Source: Mycolicibacter minnesotensis (lineage in GTDB: Bacteria > Actinomycetota > Actinomycetes > Mycobacteriales > Mycobacteriaceae). From it: a stretch of 64,000 bases of DNA. The DNA lies in the NCBI RefSeq assembly GCF_010731755.1, contig NZ_AP022589.1, positions 1,426,001 to 1,490,000 of the forward strand, read 5' to 3'. The translations under genes and the position numbers were made by a program. Below, one piece after another: positions 37,513 through 44,818 of this stretch; position 1 is the first letter of the stretch, and each line of letters starts with the position of its first letter. Below the pieces are notes generated by a model. The model was not told the origin of the DNA and searched no databases. It was given only the letters and a program-made list of their open reading frames with translations.

Positions 37513-38046
37513 ATGGGGAACAGCAAACGTGTGAGCAGCCTGGGAGTGTTGGCTGTGGGGTTGGGCATCGGAGCCGCTATGGCGGCTTCGGAAGTGGCGT
37601 CCGCCGGCACGAACTCCGCTGACGGCGGCGCCGGAGCGCTAGGCGTCTTTGGGGCGCTGGCGGCAGCCGACTTCAGTGACGCCGCCAACGCGGTGGGTAC
37701 GGCTGCGGCGACCTTGCCGACGCTGCCGACGGACTTCGGCAACTTCGCCGTCTCGATCAGCGGGATCGACCTGCTGAGCCTGGGCACCGCATCAGCGGAC
37801 TCGAGTTTCGGCAACATCGCCATCGCTTACGGCGACTACGCGAACGCCAACGCGATGAGCGGGTTCTTCAACTACGCCTCGGCCCAGGGCTCACACAGCA
37901 TCGCCGTGGTCGGGGACACCGGTTCCTTCAACTACGCCACCGCGCTCGGCGACCACGCCAGCGCCACCGCGGCCTGGGGCAACGGCAACGTGGCCACCGC
38001 CACCGGCGACTACGCCGTGGCCACCGCGGGCGCCTCCGTGGTCTGA
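37513..38046 (+). CDS. exported repeat protein, copy 1, interrupted by an in-frame TGA
   Basis: 177 residues from ATG 37513 (GGGGAGG 7 nt upstream) to a TGA at 38044. A signal-peptide-like start (SSLGVLAVGLGIGAAMAASEVASAG) precedes short alanine-rich units such as FFNYASAQGSHSIAVVGDTG and GDHASATAAWGNGN, resembling beta-roll repeats. The paralogue 0.8 kb downstream continues for about 75 residues past this point. The same frame here also continues to 38268 with matching sequence, so the TGA is a nonsense change or is read through. Confidence 0.75.
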   Translation: MGNSKRVSSLGVLAVGLGIGAAMAASEVASAGTNSADGGAGALGVFGALAAADFSDAANAVGTAAATLPTLPTDFGNFAVSISGIDLLSLGTASADSSFGNIAIAYGDYANANAMSGFFNYASAQGSHSIAVVGDTGSFNYATALGDHASATAAWGNGNVATATGDYAVATAGASVV

Positions 38047-38268
38047 GGCGTCTACGACAGCCACTACAACACCGCAACCGCCGAGGGCCTGCACGCCCTC
38101 GCCTACGCGGGCTGGGACGGAAGCAGCAACAGCGAGGCCAGCGCCATCGGCGACTACGTCCAGGACTACGCCCCGGAAGGTAATCCGTACAACCCTGCCG
38201 ACGCGGGCGCCAACCTCCTCGATGGCGGCGGCGCCGATTTCTGGTCCGGGCTGTGGAACCTGTTCTAG
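38047..38268 (+). pseudogene. in-frame continuation of copy 1 after the TGA
   Basis: 73 codons directly after the TGA encode GVYDSHYNTATAEGLHALAYAG and end FWSGLWNLF, matching GVYDSNFNTATAEGAHSVAYAG and FWSGLWSLFS of copy 2. There is no start codon with a ribosome binding site, so it is made only by readthrough of the TGA, or not at all. Confidence 0.8.
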
Positions 38269-38345
38269 AGTCCGAGTTCTAGCCACCCGCACATTCCAGG
38301 AAAGGCACGAACATAGGAAATCTGCGCTATGTCGGCAGCCTCGGA

Positions 38346-39050
38346 ATGCTGGCACTGGGATTGGGAGTCGGAGCCGCGTTGGGCACGGGGGTCGCCCACG
38401 CCGGCACGCCCTCCGCTGATGGCGGGGCCGGCGCGCTGGGAGTCGCCGCAGCTTTTGCGGCAGCGGACTTCAGCGACGCCGCCGTGGTGGGTTCGGCGGC
38501 CGCGACGCTGCCGACCCTGCCCGCCGACTTCTCCAACATCGCGATCTCCATCAGCGGGTTGGACGTGTTGACTTTGGGCACCGCGACGGCGGAGTCGAGC
38601 TTCGGCAACATCGCCATCTCCTACGGCGACGGCGCCGACGCCTACGCCACCAACGGCTTCTTCAACTTCGCCGCCGCCCAAGGGTCGGACAGCTTCGCCG
38701 AGGCCGGGGACAACGGATCGTTCAACTACGCCTGGGCGGTGGGCGACCACGCCAGCGCCTCGGCGGTCTACGGCGATGGAAACGCGGCGAGTGCCGTCGG
38801 CGACTACGCCGTCGCCAGCGCGGGTGCCTCTGCCGAGCTCGGCGTGTACGACAGCAACTTCAACACCGCCACGGCCGAAGGCGCGCACTCCGTTGCCTAT
38901 GCCGGTTGGGACGGCAGTAGCAACAATGTCGCGAGCGCCGTCGGCGACTATGCACTGGACTTCGCACCCCAGGGCCAGGCCTGGTCCGGTGCCGCCGGAG
39001 CCGACCTGTTGGGCGACTTCTGGTCCGGCCTGTGGAGCCTGTTCAGCTGA
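38346..39050 (+). CDS. exported repeat protein, copy 2, original start codon changed to ATA
   Basis: 234 residues from ATG 38346. Homology to copy 1 extends upstream to GNLRYVGSLG, where copy 1 has MGNSKRVSSLG; the matching start codon here is ATA (38313-38315), preceded by AGGAAAGG. Translation may begin at ATA (245 residues) or at ATG 38346 with a shortened signal peptide ending AHA-GT. The body has the same GDYA/GDHASA beta-roll-like units and ends with FWSGLW. Function unknown; YadA-head-like surface structure is only a resemblance. Confidence 0.75.
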   Translation: MLALGLGVGAALGTGVAHAGTPSADGGAGALGVAAAFAAADFSDAAVVGSAAATLPTLPADFSNIAISISGLDVLTLGTATAESSFGNIAISYGDGADAYATNGFFNFAAAQGSDSFAEAGDNGSFNYAWAVGDHASASAVYGDGNAASAVGDYAVASAGASAELGVYDSNFNTATAEGAHSVAYAGWDGSSNNVASAVGDYALDFAPQGQAWSGAAGADLLGDFWSGLWSLFS

Positions 39051-39052
39051 CC

Positions 39053-39084
39053 GACCAGGGCTTGAACGGGTTGACCGCGAACTG
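39053..39084. repeat. attL core of the integrated element
   Basis: 32 bp starting GACCAGGGCTTGAACGGG and ending CCGCGAACTG, identical to 54450-54481. On the minus strand it encodes QFAVNPFKPWS, the end of the DUF4185 protein. To the left, the original last codons (VS, then stop) of that gene remain stranded. Confidence 0.93.
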
Positions 39085-39307
39085 TTTCCTGCGCGTTTAG
39101 CAACGTTGACTGTCATTGATAGTTCGGATTAGCACAGGTCAGCGAGGTTTGTTGAGTTGGCGGCAAACGGGGTGCGCTGGAGCTGCTGCGGACGCACTGC
39201 GGACGCAGGGGGTCGTCTGGTCCCTTGTCGGTGCCGATCGGTATGGTGATGGCCATGTCCACCCAGCACTCGGAGTTGTTGACCGCGCGATTGTCGCGGT
39301 AACTCGT

Positions 39308-39381
39308 GCTTGGGTACGCCAACTGGCAGAGCGACCGGCCTTAAAAGCCGGCGGTTGCGGGTTCGAATCCCACCCCAAGCA
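39308..39381 (+). tRNA. tRNA with UAA anticodon (Leu codon UUA), short variable loop
   Basis: Acceptor GCTTGGG/CCCAAGC with A73, D-arm CGCC...AGCG containing GG, anticodon stem CCGGC/GCCGG with loop CTTAAAA (anticodon TAA at 39342-39344), T-arm GCGGGTTCGAATCCCAC with one C-A mismatch. The variable loop has only five bases (CGGTT), unlike normal tRNA-Leu, which has a long arm. Only CA of the CCA is encoded. It lies just inside attL. Confidence 0.75.
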
Positions 39382-39384
39382 CAC

Positions 39385-39458
39385 GCTGGGGTAGGCAAAT
39401 AGGCAAAGCCGCCGCACTCAAAATGCGGTGCATGTGGGTTCGAGTCCCACCCTCAGCA
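39385..39458 (+). tRNA. tRNA with CAA anticodon (Leu codon UUG), short variable loop
   Basis: Acceptor GCTGGGG/CCTCAGC with A73, D-arm GGC...GCC with GG in the loop, anticodon stem CCGCA/TGCGG with loop CTCAAAA (anticodon CAA), T-arm GTGGGTTCGAGTCCCAC fully paired. The variable loop is five bases (TGCAT). It starts 3 bp after the previous tRNA, so both are processed from one transcript. Element-encoded tRNAs of this kind are typical of mycobacteriophages. Confidence 0.8.
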
Positions 39459-39734
39459 CAAGCCGATGCCAGCGCGTATACGCTCCCGGACGGCCGTGAC
39501 CACATGACGGGCGATCGGGCCATCGACATGATCGAAGTGCTCCGCCAGGACCTCCAACGTGTCCAGCTCCGCGGCCGTCACCGGCGCCATCTCCACAGCT
39601 GTGACGGCGGCGATCTCCAGCTCCCCAGCGGCAAGTGCGTCGCACGCCGCCCAGTACGCGTCGTCCTCCATGACCGGCTGGTAGCGGTCGAGGATGCACC
39701 GCGTGAAGTGCTCCAGGCCGTCGTAGGTCGTCAT
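39453..39734 (-). CDS. small element protein of unknown function
   Basis: 93 residues from ATG 39734 (start MTTYDGLEHFTRCILDRYQP), acidic and probably all-helical (WAACDALAAGELEIAAVTA, ELDTLEVLAEHFDHVDG). No motif recognised. Its stop touches the end of the second tRNA on the other strand. Codon use looks like a real gene. Confidence 0.55.
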   Translation of the reverse strand: MTTYDGLEHFTRCILDRYQPVMEDDAYWAACDALAAGELEIAAVTAVEMAPVTAAELDTLEVLAEHFDHVDGPIARHVVTAVRERIRAGIGLC

Positions 39735-39784
39735 GGTCACCGACGGTAGTGCCTGCCACCGACGGGCGTCCCGGTCCAATGAAG

Positions 39785-39825
39785 TGCGGGACGCCGCACC
39801 CCGTGAAACGGGGGGACGTCCCGCA
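39785..39825. terminator. hairpin, terminator or processing signal
   Basis: Outer arms TGCGGGACG (39785-39793) and CGTCCCGCA (39817-39825) are perfect complements, with an inner CCCCGT/ACGGGG pair around GAA. It lies between the small minus-strand gene and the HTH gene. No T-run follows, so termination is uncertain. Confidence 0.5.
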
Positions 39826-40019
39826 TGATCCAGTCTAACGACGAGAAAGCGGGCCGCAATGCCGCTGTGAAACAGAGGGGCGCACCCGCAACAACAAGTC
39901 TACCGAAGGGCGGGGAGGCAGCCCGCCCCGTTGCAGGACCGCCCCTTCGCCACAGTGCCCGCGATTCGCGCCCGGCCCGCCCACTGCCAGGTGCTCACAG
40001 CCCAGCAGAATCCACCACC

Positions 40020-40658
40020 ATGGATGAACACCCGGAATGCCCTACTCCTGAAAGCGGAGCCGCTGCCCCGTTCAAGACCTACAGTCTGGCTGAAGTTGCT
40101 GCGTTGGTCCTTCCGGAGATGGCTAGCGGTGAACGTTGGCTCGCCGAGCGCCTAAGGAGCGGCAAGGTCCGCGGCTACAAGATCGGCCGAGCTTGGCGGA
40201 TGACCCACGAAGACATCGAAGATTTGATTACCCGCCACAGAAACTCACCACAGCCAGCGGAGCCCGAACGCTACCCAGGCGGCTTGACGCGTCGCGGGTG
40301 GCTGTATCGCCAGAGGTACGGCGCCGCTGGCAACCCCAACATCCAAGGCCCCCGTCGCGCCGCGCCGGCTGCTCCGCCGCCGAAGGTTGAACCACTACCG
40401 AGTTTGTACACGCCGATGTGCGCCGAGCCAAAGGAGATTGTCGAGACGATGCCCCCGTTGACAGAGACCCAGCAGCAACTGCTGCAGCGCGTAGAACGAG
40501 AGGGAACGGTGGTGCTGAATGGCCGTTTCCGCAAGTCCGTTGAGGCTCTAGTTAGGCGCGGGCTCGTCGGGCATGAAGCCGCCTACGTGCTTAGCGACAG
40601 CGAGAAGTCACCGGCATATATCTACCGCTTTACTGTCCACCGCAATGAGACGGATTGA
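40020..40658 (+). CDS. excisionase/HTH_17-type DNA-binding protein
   Basis: 212 residues from ATG 40020; the frame is open from ATG 39825 but that head is low complexity. A helix-turn-helix of the excisionase type spans about residues 19-65: KTYSLAEVAALVLP, SGKVRGYKIGRAWRMTHEDIEDLI. The C-terminal half contains a second likely winged segment, LTETQQQLLQRVEREGTVVLNGRFRKSVEALVRRGLV, so it may bind two sites. It may be a directionality factor or a regulator of the neighbouring toxin-antitoxin operon. Confidence 0.75.
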   Translation: MDEHPECPTPESGAAAPFKTYSLAEVAALVLPEMASGERWLAERLRSGKVRGYKIGRAWRMTHEDIEDLITRHRNSPQPAEPERYPGGLTRRGWLYRQRYGAAGNPNIQGPRRAAPAAPPPKVEPLPSLYTPMCAEPKEIVETMPPLTETQQQLLQRVEREGTVVLNGRFRKSVEALVRRGLVGHEAAYVLSDSEKSPAYIYRFTVHRNETD

Positions 40659-40887
40659 TAGGGGGAGGAGCAGACTCCGCAGTGCAGAAACTGCGGGCGG
40701 GCGGGGTTCGACCGCTAGACGCATGACGGCGCTTTGGCCTGGGGATTTGTGATCGCCGGTATGAGCGATCAGGCCATGCCAGCAGATTTGCCGCGCTGGT
40801 TGTCGCCGATGGATGCTAAAAACTTATGCGCACGTAACATCTCGCCTGGGGCGATGGCATCAGAGCGGATGTCGGTAGCCTGGTCTA

Positions 40888-40902
40888 GCAGGAACGTCCT
40901 GC
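40888..40902. promoter_or_regulatory. inverted repeat upstream of the toxin-antitoxin operon
   Basis: GCAGGA-ACG-TCCTGC, 60 bp before the antitoxin start, within the 300-bp stretch 40659-40961 that has no convincing gene. It could be an operator for the antitoxin-toxin complex or a hairpin. Confidence 0.4.
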
Positions 40903-40961
40903 GCAGTTACGGCGTTTATCAGATAATTGGCGCAATACTACTTGTGACAGGGAGGATGACC

Positions 40962-41537
40962 ATGGCGACTTCGCTTGACGTTGCGGCGTACATCCTCCGT
41001 GTCATGGCAGATGGCGGGGAAGACGCCCCGATCACTCGCACCGTGCAGAAGCTCGTCTACTACACCCAGGCGTGGAGCCTCGCGTGGGACGGGCGGCCAG
41101 CCTTCTATGAGCCGATCGAGGCATGGAAAGACGGCCCGGTAGTCCGCCGCCTGTACTCCGCACACCACAGGCAGTGGCGCGTATCCGAGATACCTGCCGG
41201 CGACCCCGACGCCCTGACTGACGAGGAAAAATCGATCGTTGATGCTGTCATGGCCTTCTACGGTCACATGAGCTTCGATCAACTCGTCGATCAGACGCAC
41301 AAGGAACTGCCTTGGCAACGTGCGCGTGGTGACAAGCCGCCCGGTGCGCATAGCTGGGCTGAGATCACTCAAGGCTCGATGCGGTCTTTCTACACCGTGC
41401 AGAGCCTGAACGGACTGCCGACACCGGAGCGGCCGCAGTCCCGATCCAAGTACGTTGATGCGAATGAAGTGCGGGACGAGACCGCCACACAGACCAAAGT
41501 CTGGCGCGAGACGTTGGACTGGTTGGCTACCCGGTGA
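40962..41537 (+). CDS. Panacea (DUF4065, SocA-like) antitoxin
   Basis: 191 residues from ATG 40962, six bases after GGGAGG. The Panacea/DUF4065 domain fills the first 130 residues: VAAYILRVMADGG, TRTVQKLVYYTQAWSLAW, FYEPIEAWKDGPVVRRLY and SFDQLVDQTHKELPW. Panacea proteins are known antitoxins that neutralise many unrelated toxins. The next gene, overlapping by GTGA, is a Doc/Fic toxin, so this is the antitoxin of a PanA-Doc pair. The extra C-terminal 60 residues could determine toxin specificity (inference). Confidence 0.88.
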   Translation: MATSLDVAAYILRVMADGGEDAPITRTVQKLVYYTQAWSLAWDGRPAFYEPIEAWKDGPVVRRLYSAHHRQWRVSEIPAGDPDALTDEEKSIVDAVMAFYGHMSFDQLVDQTHKELPWQRARGDKPPGAHSWAEITQGSMRSFYTVQSLNGLPTPERPQSRSKYVDANEVRDETATQTKVWRETLDWLATR

Positions 41538-41914
41538 CCAGACGCCTCGACTGCGAGGCCATCATCCACATCAATGAGAGCGTGACTGGTTTCGGTCACG
41601 CTCTCATTGACCGACCGGCTCTTGAATCAGCTGTGGAGCAACCGTTCGCGACCTGGGATGGGAAAGACCTCCATCCAACCTTGGTTGAGAAAGCCGCGAT
41701 CCTGTTGCGCGGCATCGCGTTCAATCACCCCTTCCAGGACGGCAACAAGCGGACGGGATGGATGGCGTGCGTCGAGCTGCTGAGCCTCAACGGTGCGCCC
41801 CTGGATCACACTCGCATTCATCCCGTTCAGGCTGGCGAGATGGTGCTCAGCCTTGTGAAACATCAGATCGATGTGTTCCGACTCGCTGTCTGGCTGGCCG
41901 AGCACCTCGACTGA
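41534..41914 (+). CDS. Doc-type Fic-family toxin
   Basis: 126 residues, whole length of Doc. The Fic signature is HPFQDGNKRTGW at residues 65-76: H65 catalytic, D69-G-N-K72-R binding the nucleotide. The K in place of the usual glycine (GNK rather than GNG) is the Doc form, which phosphorylates EF-Tu instead of AMPylating targets. Overlaps the Panacea antitoxin gene by 4 bp. This pairing is a known Panacea combination type and probably stabilises the element or blocks competing phages. Confidence 0.9.
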   Translation: MTRRLDCEAIIHINESVTGFGHALIDRPALESAVEQPFATWDGKDLHPTLVEKAAILLRGIAFNHPFQDGNKRTGWMACVELLSLNGAPLDHTRIHPVQAGEMVLSLVKHQIDVFRLAVWLAEHLD

Positions 41915-41987
41915 ACTCTTCAGAGTGAAGTCTGGCTCCTCGCCAGGCGTTCATGGCTTGTCGGTGTGTGGGTCTACGTTTCCCGTA

Positions 41988-42233
41988 ATGCCGGGGAACC
42001 CCCCTGGCCCCGGAGGAAGGGCGGCGAAGGTGGAGTTCAAGATCAATGAGGCTGGTATGCGGCAGCTTCAACGTGACTTGGAGAAGCGCGTGGCATCGGG
42101 AGTAGAGATCCCTAGTGGCGGATCTGAGGCTGACGCCATTCGTAGCGTGAAGGATCAGCTGAAGAAGATGGGCCTGACGCCTGACGATCAGGGAGTTCGG
42201 CAGATGGTCCGGGCTGCGCGCAAAGGAACCTAG
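41988..42233 (+). CDS. small charged element protein
   Basis: 81 residues from ATG 41988, which lies 7 nt after TACGTT (41975-41980), a leaderless arrangement. GTG 42030 with GGAGGAAGG upstream is an alternative giving 67 residues (VEFKINEAGMRQLQ). The body is helical and charged (DLEKRVASGVE, DAIRSVKDQLKKMGLTPDD, MVRAARKGT), like small phage proteins. Function not recognised. Confidence 0.6.
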   Translation: MPGNPPGPGGRAAKVEFKINEAGMRQLQRDLEKRVASGVEIPSGGSEADAIRSVKDQLKKMGLTPDDQGVRQMVRAARKGT

Positions 42234-42271
42234 ATCAACCGGGCGCCGCGGTTGGGACCGACCACACCTTG

Positions 42272-42288
42272 AAGACCTACAGTCTGGC
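42272..42288. repeat. 17-bp copy of the HTH gene sequence
   Basis: AAGACCTACAGTCTGGC is identical to 40074-40090 in the excisionase-like gene and encodes the same KTYSLA. It suggests a remnant of a duplicated HTH gene next to the 3' end of the terminase operon. Confidence 0.6.
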
Positions 42289-42319
42289 CGATATAGCGAC
42301 CGGCGCCACTGAAGCCCAC

Positions 42320-42520
42320 CTACAGCAAGACCAGGTGTCCAGCGGCCCTACACTCATCCCCGCAGACCTCGCCCAACTGGGCCGCCTCATACTCATGCGC
42401 AGCCGACTCATCGAAACCGATCAGATTGCCCCGGGCATCGTTGACAGCGATCGCATCCGGAACCTGCGAACACACGGCCACGAAATCCGGCTCCCAATCA
42501 GCCGTACGCCGCCGCCTCAC
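42320..42520 (-). CDS. small element protein coupled to terminase small subunit
   Basis: 66 residues from GTG 42520, which overlaps the stop of the terminase small-subunit gene (GTGA). Acidic, with DWEPDFVAVCSQVPDAIAV, GFDESAAHEYEAAQL and two further cysteines (EVCGDECRAAGH). Translational coupling and amino-acid composition support a real gene. Family not recognised; in phages this place would hold the large terminase gene, which is absent. Confidence 0.6.
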   Translation of the reverse strand: MRRRRTADWEPDFVAVCSQVPDAIAVNDARGNLIGFDESAAHEYEAAQLGEVCGDECRAAGHLVLL

Positions 42521-42891
42521 GGATTCCCCACCGCATAAATCCCACGCATCCCACGACGCTGCGGCCGACCAGACCGGCGCACCGGCTCATCATCGTCCTC
42601 GTCGGACTCCTCGCCCGAAGGCACACGCAACGCCACCAACAACCGCGCCAAAGCAAGCCGCTGCTGCCGAACCTCCCCCAAGCACGGATGCGCACGGCCC
42701 CCATACGCCTCAGTCATCACCCCATCGCGGTCGATACGCTCCTGCAACTGCGCGATCAAGTCCGCCGTCCGAGCAGCATCCTCCAACAACGCCAACTCAT
42801 GCTCATCCAGCTCAAAATCCGCAGTCACCGACGACCACAAGCGCTTACCCCGCGCCCGCAAACCAGCCGGCGCACGATGAACCTCAGCCAC
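42517..42891 (-). CDS. phage terminase small subunit (TerS)
   Basis: 124 residues. The sequence APAGLRARGKRLWSSVTADF, DEHELALLEDAARTADLIAQL and HPCLGEVRQQRLALARLLVALRVP is the pattern of actinobacterial terminase small subunits (P27-like). The C-terminus is acidic then basic (RPQRRGMRGIY). TerS recognises the packaging site on DNA and hands it to the large subunit. No large subunit gene is present, a hallmark of satellites that redirect a helper phage's packaging. Confidence 0.82.
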   Translation of the reverse strand: MAEVHRAPAGLRARGKRLWSSVTADFELDEHELALLEDAARTADLIAQLQERIDRDGVMTEAYGGRAHPCLGEVRQQRLALARLLVALRVPSGEESDEDDDEPVRRSGRPQRRGMRGIYAVGNP

Positions 42892-43147
42892 AGCTACCTC
42901 CTACAGCAAACTTTCCAGCCATTCCAGCAAACATTTTTGCCTCAACATCGGCATACGTTCAGATCGCGGGGGGAGTTAATGCCTATACCGCGAGCGGCGT
43001 CGTGGGAGGTCGGAGGGGTAGTCCCCCAGGGTATACGCAGGTCAGAGCCTTGCGGTCTGCATCGTCGCAGGTCAGGGTGACGCCAGCCCTCGCCCGGCCA
43101 GTTAACTGTCGTGGCCCTTTCAGCAAACTCATTAGCTGCACTTGTCA
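42892..43147. other. gene-free stretch before the terminase gene
   Basis: 256 bp with three copies of CAGCAAAC (T or A next) at about 42905, 42928 and 43124. No convincing gene on either strand. In satellites a packaging (cos or pac) site is often near terS, so this is a candidate region, without direct proof. Confidence 0.35.
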
Positions 43148-43552
43148 TTATCGTTGGTACCAGCGTTCTGCCGCGGTGATGGCGTGGTTGGGCCGGTTGG
43201 TCTCTCGGCAGCGGTCCATGACCACGGTCTTGCCGGGGTCGAGGGTGAGGAGCGTGGCACCGATCTCTTCGTACTGGGCCACGGCTGTGGGTGAGAGGTA
43301 GCTGTCGATGATGAAGACGTTGATCGGCAGCATTGTGGCGAGCTTGAGGGCGCCTTGGATGGCTGTGCGTCTGACGGTCAGCGTGAGTTCGTGGGTGTGC
43401 TGACCGTGGGAGTGGTTGTCGGCGGGTTGTGCGGTGAGGGCGTTGGCGAGGGTGTCGTAGTCGATGGTGATGTCTCGTCCGGGTTGGGCGTGTTCTCGGA
43501 CCCAGGCGCTTTTGCCGGCTGCCGGTGGCCCGGTGATGACGTAGACGGTCAT
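43148..43552 (-). CDS. P-loop AAA/kinase-like element protein
   Basis: 134 residues from ATG 43552. Walker A VITGPPAAGKSAW is at about residues 5-17. ITIDYDTLANAL and VFIIDSYLSPTAV follow, resembling zeta-toxin or polynucleotide-kinase-like small P-loop proteins of phages, and VVMDRCRETNRPNH is near the end. Such genes often lie near phage terminase modules. Substrate unknown. The frame continues upstream but without family-like sequence. Confidence 0.72.
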   Translation of the reverse strand: MTVYVITGPPAAGKSAWVREHAQPGRDITIDYDTLANALTAQPADNHSHGQHTHELTLTVRRTAIQGALKLATMLPINVFIIDSYLSPTAVAQYEEIGATLLTLDPGKTVVMDRCRETNRPNHAITAAERWYQR

Positions 43553-43676
43553 TAGTGGATGGCCTTCCCCGCTGTGGGTTGTGGGGTGCGTGGCCGGTGC
43601 CTGGCTTCCGAGGTTCGGGCACCGGCCACGCCTTTCCGCCCCCCGCCGCCCCGTGTGTCGGGCGGCTGGTGGTGGT

Positions 43677-44330
43677 CTAGATGTAGGCGCGGGTCGGGCC
43701 GCTGCTGGGCTTGGTGGGTGCTTCGGGCGGCGTGGCAGCGAGCTTCTCCAGCTGTCGGGTGTCGCCCATCCCGGAGGGGTAAATCTCCTGTGCGACGTCG
43801 GGCGGAAGGCTGAGGCTTCCGACACTGAATACGACCGCGGTGGCAGTGTTGATGTTGCGGCCGGTGGGTATGGCCTGCAGCTCGTTGTAGGTGTCGGTTT
43901 GGCCGGTGCTGGTGGCATAGGTAGCGACGATGTCGTTGGCGCCGAGGGTCTGGGCGCGAGCGGCAATGGCGCTGGCCATGCTGGTGTCACCCATGTCGAT
44001 GGCGCGGGTGAGCGCCGAGGCCAGTTGGCCGGGATCTGTGATTTGGGTGGCGCGGTCGGTTGCGTCGCGGTAGGCGATGACGGTGGAGGGGTTGGCGGCG
44101 GGGCCGATGCCGAAGAGTTTGCGGCTGAGTTGACGTTGGGCGGTGTCGTTGCCGGCGATGAATACGTCGCGTAGTTCGACGGCTTCCTGGTTGGCGGCGG
44201 CGATGGCTTTGGCTACCTCGTGGACTTGGCCGGCGGTGGAGTACCTGGTGTTCTCGCAGATGGTGTTGATGTCGTTCTGAAGGGCTTTGCGTAGTTCTGC
44301 CATTTGGGTTATGGCTTCGTTGAGTTGCAT
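43677..44330 (-). CDS. element protein of unknown function, possibly structural
   Basis: 217 residues. The N-terminal 70 residues are helical (AITQMAELRKALQNDI, VHEVAKAIAAANQEAVEL), the middle holds QLASALTRAIDMGDTSMASAIAARAQTLGANDI, and the tail is Pro/Thr-rich. No signal peptide or motif. It reads like phage virion or head-associated proteins, but I cannot assign one. It is in the same minus-strand run as the HTH gene before it and the P-loop gene after it. Confidence 0.6.
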   Translation of the reverse strand: MQLNEAITQMAELRKALQNDINTICENTRYSTAGQVHEVAKAIAAANQEAVELRDVFIAGNDTAQRQLSRKLFGIGPAANPSTVIAYRDATDRATQITDPGQLASALTRAIDMGDTSMASAIAARAQTLGANDIVATYATSTGQTDTYNELQAIPTGRNINTATAVVFSVGSLSLPPDVAQEIYPSGMGDTRQLEKLAATPPEAPTKPSSGPTRAYI

Positions 44331-44343
44331 GTGCAGTCTCCGT

Positions 44344-44754
44344 TCAGGCGGTCAGTTTGTGGCTGTTGAGTTGTGCTGTTTGGATGAGCCAGCGGTTTCC
44401 GTGGCGGGTGGCTTGGAGTTGTCCGGCGGTGCATCGTTTACGGATGGCGCGGGTGGTGATGCCGAGCTGGGCCGCGGCTTGTTGAGTTGTGATCCACTGG
44501 GTTAAGTCTGCCGATTCGTCTTGTGCCTCTGCCGGTTTGGTTCCGGAAGCGGAACCGTGGCTGAGGGCGACGATATGGAGCGCCGCCAATGCTTCGTAGG
44601 CTTCGGGGTCGGTCATGCGTAGCCCGATGCGGCGGTCGGCTGTGAGTCCGGCTTGGGATTCCAGCCAGTACGCGATGCGCGGCGGCACGGAGACTGTGCC
44701 GTCGGGGTTGATGTGGCGGGCGATGCGCTCAGCCCAGTTGTCGGCGGGATTCAT
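44344..44754 (-). CDS. helix-turn-helix element protein
   Basis: 136 residues. A C-terminal excisionase-like helix-turn-helix (QWITTQQAAAQLGITTRAIRKRC, then HGNRWLIQTAQLNS) follows an N-terminal region with IAYWLESQAGLT and ALAALHIVALSHG. It shares this plan with the 47020-47409 gene, suggesting paralogues within the element. Divergent from the secreted DUF732 gene across 64 bp. Confidence 0.68.
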   Translation of the reverse strand: MNPADNWAERIARHINPDGTVSVPPRIAYWLESQAGLTADRRIGLRMTDPEAYEALAALHIVALSHGSASGTKPAEAQDESADLTQWITTQQAAAQLGITTRAIRKRCTAGQLQATRHGNRWLIQTAQLNSHKLTA

Positions 44755-44818
44755 CAGCCCAGCTCCTGATAGATGTGAAGACCTGCGGGGGTGGTCTGTT
44801 AGGTGGTACTTGTTGTGA

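Noticed and set aside
38044..38046. TGA as a selenocysteine codon
   Set aside because: The paralogue has leucine at this position, and no selenoprotein motif or nearby insertion element is visible.
39308..39458. The tRNA genes as the integration site
   Set aside because: The 32-bp att repeat lies 220 bp away in a protein-coding end; the tRNAs are inside the element and have no partial copy at the other end.
42269..42538. 89-codon plus-strand frame starting KTYSLADIATG
   Set aside because: Only the first few codons match the HTH gene; the rest is opposite a coupled minus-strand gene. Kept only as a short repeat.
42426..43301. 291-codon plus-strand frame over the terminase small subunit
   Set aside because: Low-complexity Pro/Thr/Ala sequence opposite a recognisable terminase gene.
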